Both the position numbers and the translations under genes were made by a program. 64,000 nucleotides of DNA from JACNKJ01 sp964344565 (GTDB lineage: Bacteria; Krumholzibacteriota; Krumholzibacteriia; JACNKJ01): positions 1 through 64,000 of the forward strand of contig CAYFNT010000006.1 of NCBI GenBank assembly GCA_964344565.1. The letters run 5' to 3'. Of the stretch, positions 60,751-64,000 are shown piece after piece (the stretch's first letter is position 1; each line of letters begins with the position of its first letter). The notes under the pieces are model-generated. The model searched no databases. It was not told the origin of the DNA and worked only from the letters and a program-made list of their open reading frames with translations.

Positions 60751-63700
60751 CGACACCCCCATCCAGGCGCTCGAGTCCCTGCCGCGCGGACCGACCGAAG
60801 TCGTTGTCCCCCTGGCTCCCGATCACCTTTTCGTAGAGGATGCGCGCCTGGTCCACGTCGCCGAGCTTCTCGTAGACCATGGCCGCGCGCAGGCCCGCCG
60901 TGACGCCCCACATGCCCTGATCGGCGTAGAGGTAGTTCACCTTCAGGAAGGCCGGACCGGCCTCGGCCAGGTCGCCGGCCGCCTCGAGGCAGTCGGCGAT
61001 CCAGAAGTGCAGCCGCGCCTTGCCCTCGCGGTCCTGGAAGAAGTCGGCGTTGCGATAGGCCAGCAGGGCCCGGTCGTACTGGCCGAGCTGCTGTAGGAAG
61101 TATCCCACCTTCATCATGGCCTCGGGCACCCGCTCGTCTTCGGGATACTCGATGAGCAGAAGCTGGATGCGCTCCAGGGCGGCCCGCGGATCCCCCGCCT
61201 TCTCCAGGGCCAGGGCCGAGAAGTAGAGCAGTTCCGGATCGGCGCGATCGGTGAGGGCGTAGGCCCGCTCGAAACGCGCACTGGCCTCGGCGTGATCGCC
61301 GCGGTTGTAGTAGATGCCTGCGGCCCGCATGGCCGATTCGCGGGCGGCCTCGGTGTCGGGATAGCTCTCGATCACCTCGTCGAAGAGTTCCAGGGCCCTG
61401 AGCAGGCGACCGTCCTTGGCCTCGAGCAGCGCGTTCTCGTAGGCCACTTCCGCCGCCGCGGCGCTGCCGCCATGACGTTCCAGGCAGAGAGCGAACCAGC
61501 GCTGGGCCTCGCCGGGACGTCCCTGGTCGCCGTGCCAGCGGCCGAAGGCCAGCAGCACCTCGGCGCTCTCGGATTCCGGCGGCGGCGAACTCTGGTTCAG
61601 CGCGTCCCAGGCCAGCTGAGCCTCCTCGCCGCGTCCCTGCAGGAGCAGGGCGCGAATGCGACGGGCCTCGATGAGGGGACGCTCCTCTCCCGGCTGTCCG
61701 GCGGCGAGCAGGGAGTCGCAGAGCTCGCCGGCCTCGATGCCCCGCTCGGCGTCGAGGAGAACTTCGCCCAGGGCCAGGCCCGCGTCCAGGGCGTAGCGGC
61801 CGGTCCATCCCATGTCGAGCAGGGAGCGCAGCTCGGCTTCCTGCCGGACTGTCTTGCCGTCCTCGGCGTGAAGCTTGGACAGTCGCCAGTGGGCTTCCCG
61901 CCGGAATCGCTCCGAGCCCTTCTCCACCAGCCAGCCGAGGCCTTCCTTGAGATCGGCGCGGGCGCCCAGGCGCTCGGCGCTGAGGGCCCAGCGGAAGACG
62001 GCGTCGTCGGCGAAGGGATTGCTCTCCCACTCGCGCCAGAGCCGGCCGTAGGCGTCCATGGCCGCGGACCACTCAGCCAGGAAGAAGTGGCAGTCGCCCA
62101 GATGGATGAGTCCCCGCGGCACCCGCGGGCTGCCCGGCGCCATCTCGAGGTAGGCCTCGAAGTGTCCGAGGGCCTCGCCGTAGCGCTTCTCGCGCTCGGC
62201 CAACTCGCCGAGTCCGTAGCGGGCTTCCACGCCTTCGTAGCGCGGGCCACCCTCGTCCAGGAGGATCTGATACTGCTGGCGGGCCAGATCCCAGTTCTCG
62301 GCGTCCTGGGCCGCCTGGGCCAGGGCCAGGCGCACGGCGAAGACCCGCTCGGGAGGCGGTCCGCCGGCGAGCGCGGCGCGGTAGGAGGCCAGGGAAGCCT
62401 CGCCTCCGCCTCCCTCGCTCAGCTTGCGCAGGATCTCGCCGCGGAGATAGTGGACCTCCCAGGCCAGGGGCGACTCGGGCCAGCGCTCCAGAAAGAGTTC
62501 GAGCAGGGGCAGCCGATCCACGGGTTCGGGAATCTGTCCGGCCTCCAGCAGTGTGCGTTCCAGGGCGATGCGCTCCTGCAGGTCCGCGGGCGCTCCGCTC
62601 TGGGCCGCGGCAAGCAGGCGCAGTGCCCGGGTGCGCCAGGAGGCGACCTCGGCGCTCTCGCCGTCCAGGGCCAGGCGCGAGGCCTCCCGGGACGCGGCCA
62701 GTCCGGCCTCCAGGCGGGCCTCGGCCATGAGAGCCGGATCGGCCAGGCGCGCCGCCAGGTTCTCGAAGTGATCGGCGGCCCGGGGAAAGTCCTTCAACCC
62801 TTCGGCCAGCACGTGGCCCACGCCGAAACTGCGCTCGGGTTCGGGCAGGTCCTCCTGGAGGATGGACAGCAGGCGCTCCACCGAGGCCTCCAGGTCCACC
62901 TTGCTGAATCGCTGCATGGCGTCCAGGCGGTCCCGGGCCTGACGTCCCCAGGCGCTGCCTCCGAACTCGCGCTGGAGCCGGTCGAGCAGTGTCTCGGCCT
63001 CGGCCCAGCGGCCCTCCTTTTCCGCAAGCAGGGCACGCAGATAGAGCGATTCCTGGAAGACGGCGCTACGGTCGTCCTCGGCGCCGATGGCCTCCCAGCT
63101 CCGCTCGGCCGGACCGCTGCGATCGCTGTCTCTATAATAGAGGCCGAGACTGAGCAGGCACTCGGCCCGGGCCGAGGGATCCGTGAGGCCGGCCATCAGC
63201 TTCTCGGCGAGACCGGGCACCTCGCCCCGAGGATCGCCGGCGAGCAGTCCCTCGAAGAGTCGACCCGCGGCGCTCAGGCCCGAGGCACCCTCCGGATCCA
63301 GGGTGATGACCCGGCGCCAGATGTCATGGGCCTCGGCCCGGCGACCGGCGGCTTCGACCAGGGGAGCCTGCTCCAGGAGCAGCCTGGGATCGTCGGGGTG
63401 CCGCGAGAGCCCCTCCTGAATCCGGGCCAGGGCCTCGGACCGCCTGTCCCCCTCGCGGAGCAGACGGGACTCGCGCAGATAGAGGTCGACTTCGTCGGCC
63501 CGGTCGGGAAAACGTCGGCGCAATTCCTCGAGAGCGGCGGCGGCCTGCACCGGCCTGCCGATCTCTTCCAGCCACTCGGCCTTGAGGGACAGGGCCGGCC
63601 CCACCAGATCCCGCTGCCCGAATCGGGCGAGCAGCCACTCCAGCTCGGCCAGGGCGCGGTCGGGACGGCCTTCGGCCCGCTCCAGGCGAGCCAGGCTCAG

Positions 63701-63997
63701 GGAGGCGAAACCGGCCAGGGGATGGTCGGCCAGGTTGCTCTTGAGCGCCAGGTAGTCGGGACGGGCGGTCTCCGGATTCTCCTCGGCCCGGAGCTCGGCC
63801 CGTTCGTAGAGGGCGCGTCCCAGGAGTTCGGGATCGGAGCTGTTGTCGATGAGCCAGCCCAGCAACTGGTGGGCCGCGGCCCGCTCGTCCTCGGCCCGTC
63901 GGATGCGGGCGGACAGCAGCACGGCCTCGCCGTATTCCTCGCAGCCCTCGTGGTCGCGCAGGAGGATTTCGAGGAGGCTCGAGGAGTCGCCGAGCAT
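60734..63997 (-). CDS. Tetratricopeptide-repeat protein (runs past the window edge)
   Basis: 1087 residues are visible; the N-terminus is outside or at the edge, and the frame is open to the window end. The protein is a long alpha-solenoid of TPR-like helix pairs rich in Ala, Leu, Glu and Arg; repeats such as ERVPEAMMKVGYFLQQLGQYD recur about every 34 to 38 residues. No membrane segment or other domain is seen in the visible part. Such proteins scaffold envelope or secretion complexes. It precedes and overlaps uvrA by 17 bases; any functional link is unclear. Confidence 0.8.
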   Translation of the reverse strand: MLGDSSSLLEILLRDHEGCEEYGEAVLLSARIRRAEDERAAAHQLLGWLIDNSSDPELLGRALYERAELRAEENPETARPDYLALKSNLADHPLAGFASLSLARLERAEGRPDRALAELEWLLARFGQRDLVGPALSLKAEWLEEIGRPVQAAAALEELRRRFPDRADEVDLYLRESRLLREGDRRSEALARIQEGLSRHPDDPRLLLEQAPLVEAAGRRAEAHDIWRRVITLDPEGASGLSAAGRLFEGLLAGDPRGEVPGLAEKLMAGLTDPSARAECLLSLGLYYRDSDRSGPAERSWEAIGAEDDRSAVFQESLYLRALLAEKEGRWAEAETLLDRLQREFGGSAWGRQARDRLDAMQRFSKVDLEASVERLLSILQEDLPEPERSFGVGHVLAEGLKDFPRAADHFENLAARLADPALMAEARLEAGLAASREASRLALDGESAEVASWRTRALRLLAAAQSGAPADLQERIALERTLLEAGQIPEPVDRLPLLELFLERWPESPLAWEVHYLRGEILRKLSEGGGGEASLASYRAALAGGPPPERVFAVRLALAQAAQDAENWDLARQQYQILLDEGGPRYEGVEARYGLGELAEREKRYGEALGHFEAYLEMAPGSPRVPRGLIHLGDCHFFLAEWSAAMDAYGRLWREWESNPFADDAVFRWALSAERLGARADLKEGLGWLVEKGSERFRREAHWRLSKLHAEDGKTVRQEAELRSLLDMGWTGRYALDAGLALGEVLLDAERGIEAGELCDSLLAAGQPGEERPLIEARRIRALLLQGRGEEAQLAWDALNQSSPPPESESAEVLLAFGRWHGDQGRPGEAQRWFALCLERHGGSAAAAEVAYENALLEAKDGRLLRALELFDEVIESYPDTEAARESAMRAAGIYYNRGDHAEASARFERAYALTDRADPELLYFSALALEKAGDPRAALERIQLLLIEYPEDERVPEAMMKVGYFLQQLGQYDRALLAYRNADFFQDREGKARLHFWIADCLEAAGDLAEAGPAFLKVNYLYADQGMWGVTAGLRAAMVYEKLGDVDQARILYEKVIGSQGDNDFGRSARQGLERLDGGVDGPQG

Positions 63998-64000
63998 TCC

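Noticed and set aside
58198..60903. A very long plus-strand open frame (about 900 codons) opposite uvrA
   Set aside because: It is antisense to a well-supported UvrA and arises because GC-rich DNA has few stop codons. Its composition (Gln, His, Gly and Ala rich) has no family-like blocks.

Overview
This window looks like a chromosomal segment of a GC-rich, Gram-negative bacterium of the FCB superphylum, perhaps an uncultured lineage such as Krumholzibacteriota or Eisenbacteria (inference, low confidence). Pointers are a TonB-dependent receptor with a carboxypeptidase-regulatory plug extension, a PorV-type outer-membrane protein, a secreted protein with a FlgD/T9SS-like C-terminus, two GWxTD-domain proteins, an ExbB-ExbD-ExbD-TonB cluster and single-subunit GcvPA/GcvPB. 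Backbone genes are tightly packed, mostly on the minus strand, and often joined by 4-base ATGA or GTGA overlaps. Promoters close to TTGACA-N17-TAnnTT can be read upstream of many units.

Bases 1 to about 12,130 are an integrated accessory element, visibly poorer in GC than the rest. It reads left to right: the C-terminal part of a restriction/helicase subunit, a beta-class adenine methyltransferase, a ParE/RelE-like domain fused to a UvrD helicase, a DUF1883-TIR protein, a HEPN-like protein, then a small HTH protein, a P4-type primase/helicase, an inverted-repeat-rich region that may be an origin, an excisionase-like protein and a tyrosine integrase. The element abuts the 3' end of tRNA-Arg(ACG); its other end is outside the window. 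It resembles a satellite-type integrative element carrying a multi-gene anti-phage cassette. This is the strongest candidate for an undescribed system.

Bases 12,134 to 21,500 hold a tRNA-Ser/Ser/Arg operon, a DUF507-DUF507-mnmA-peptidase operon, a double-length ChaN-like protein, a DUF2007-yugP-UPF0045-nudix operon, a beta-barrel protein with a palindrome in its promoter, a phosphodiesterase, a probable stand-alone small RNA and a secreted protein. Bases 21,595 to 32,779 form the long minus-strand run radC-mreB-mreC-mreD-mrdA-rodA-lgt-aroE-comF-pgk-tpiA-secG-tRNA-Leu(GAG): cell shape, lipoprotein maturation, aromatic biosynthesis, glycolysis and secretion. comF has no stop codon before pgk.

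Bases 33,100 to 46,000 hold an outer-membrane barrel, a peptide-uptake group with an NlpC/P60 endopeptidase (probable murein-peptide recycling, lacking its own Opp/Dpp ATPases), a GWxTD protein, a LolD-type ATPase with TolC, the Ton energy-transducing operon and a second GWxTD protein. Bases 46,003 to 52,577 are TonB-dependent receptor, secreted CTD-like protein and PorV. Bases 52,863 to 64,000 are a TPR protein (cut by the window edge), uvrA, then gcvT-gcvH-gcvPA-gcvPB and a lipoate ligase: the glycine cleavage system with the enzyme that would lipoylate GcvH. Two genes here appear to begin at CTG.
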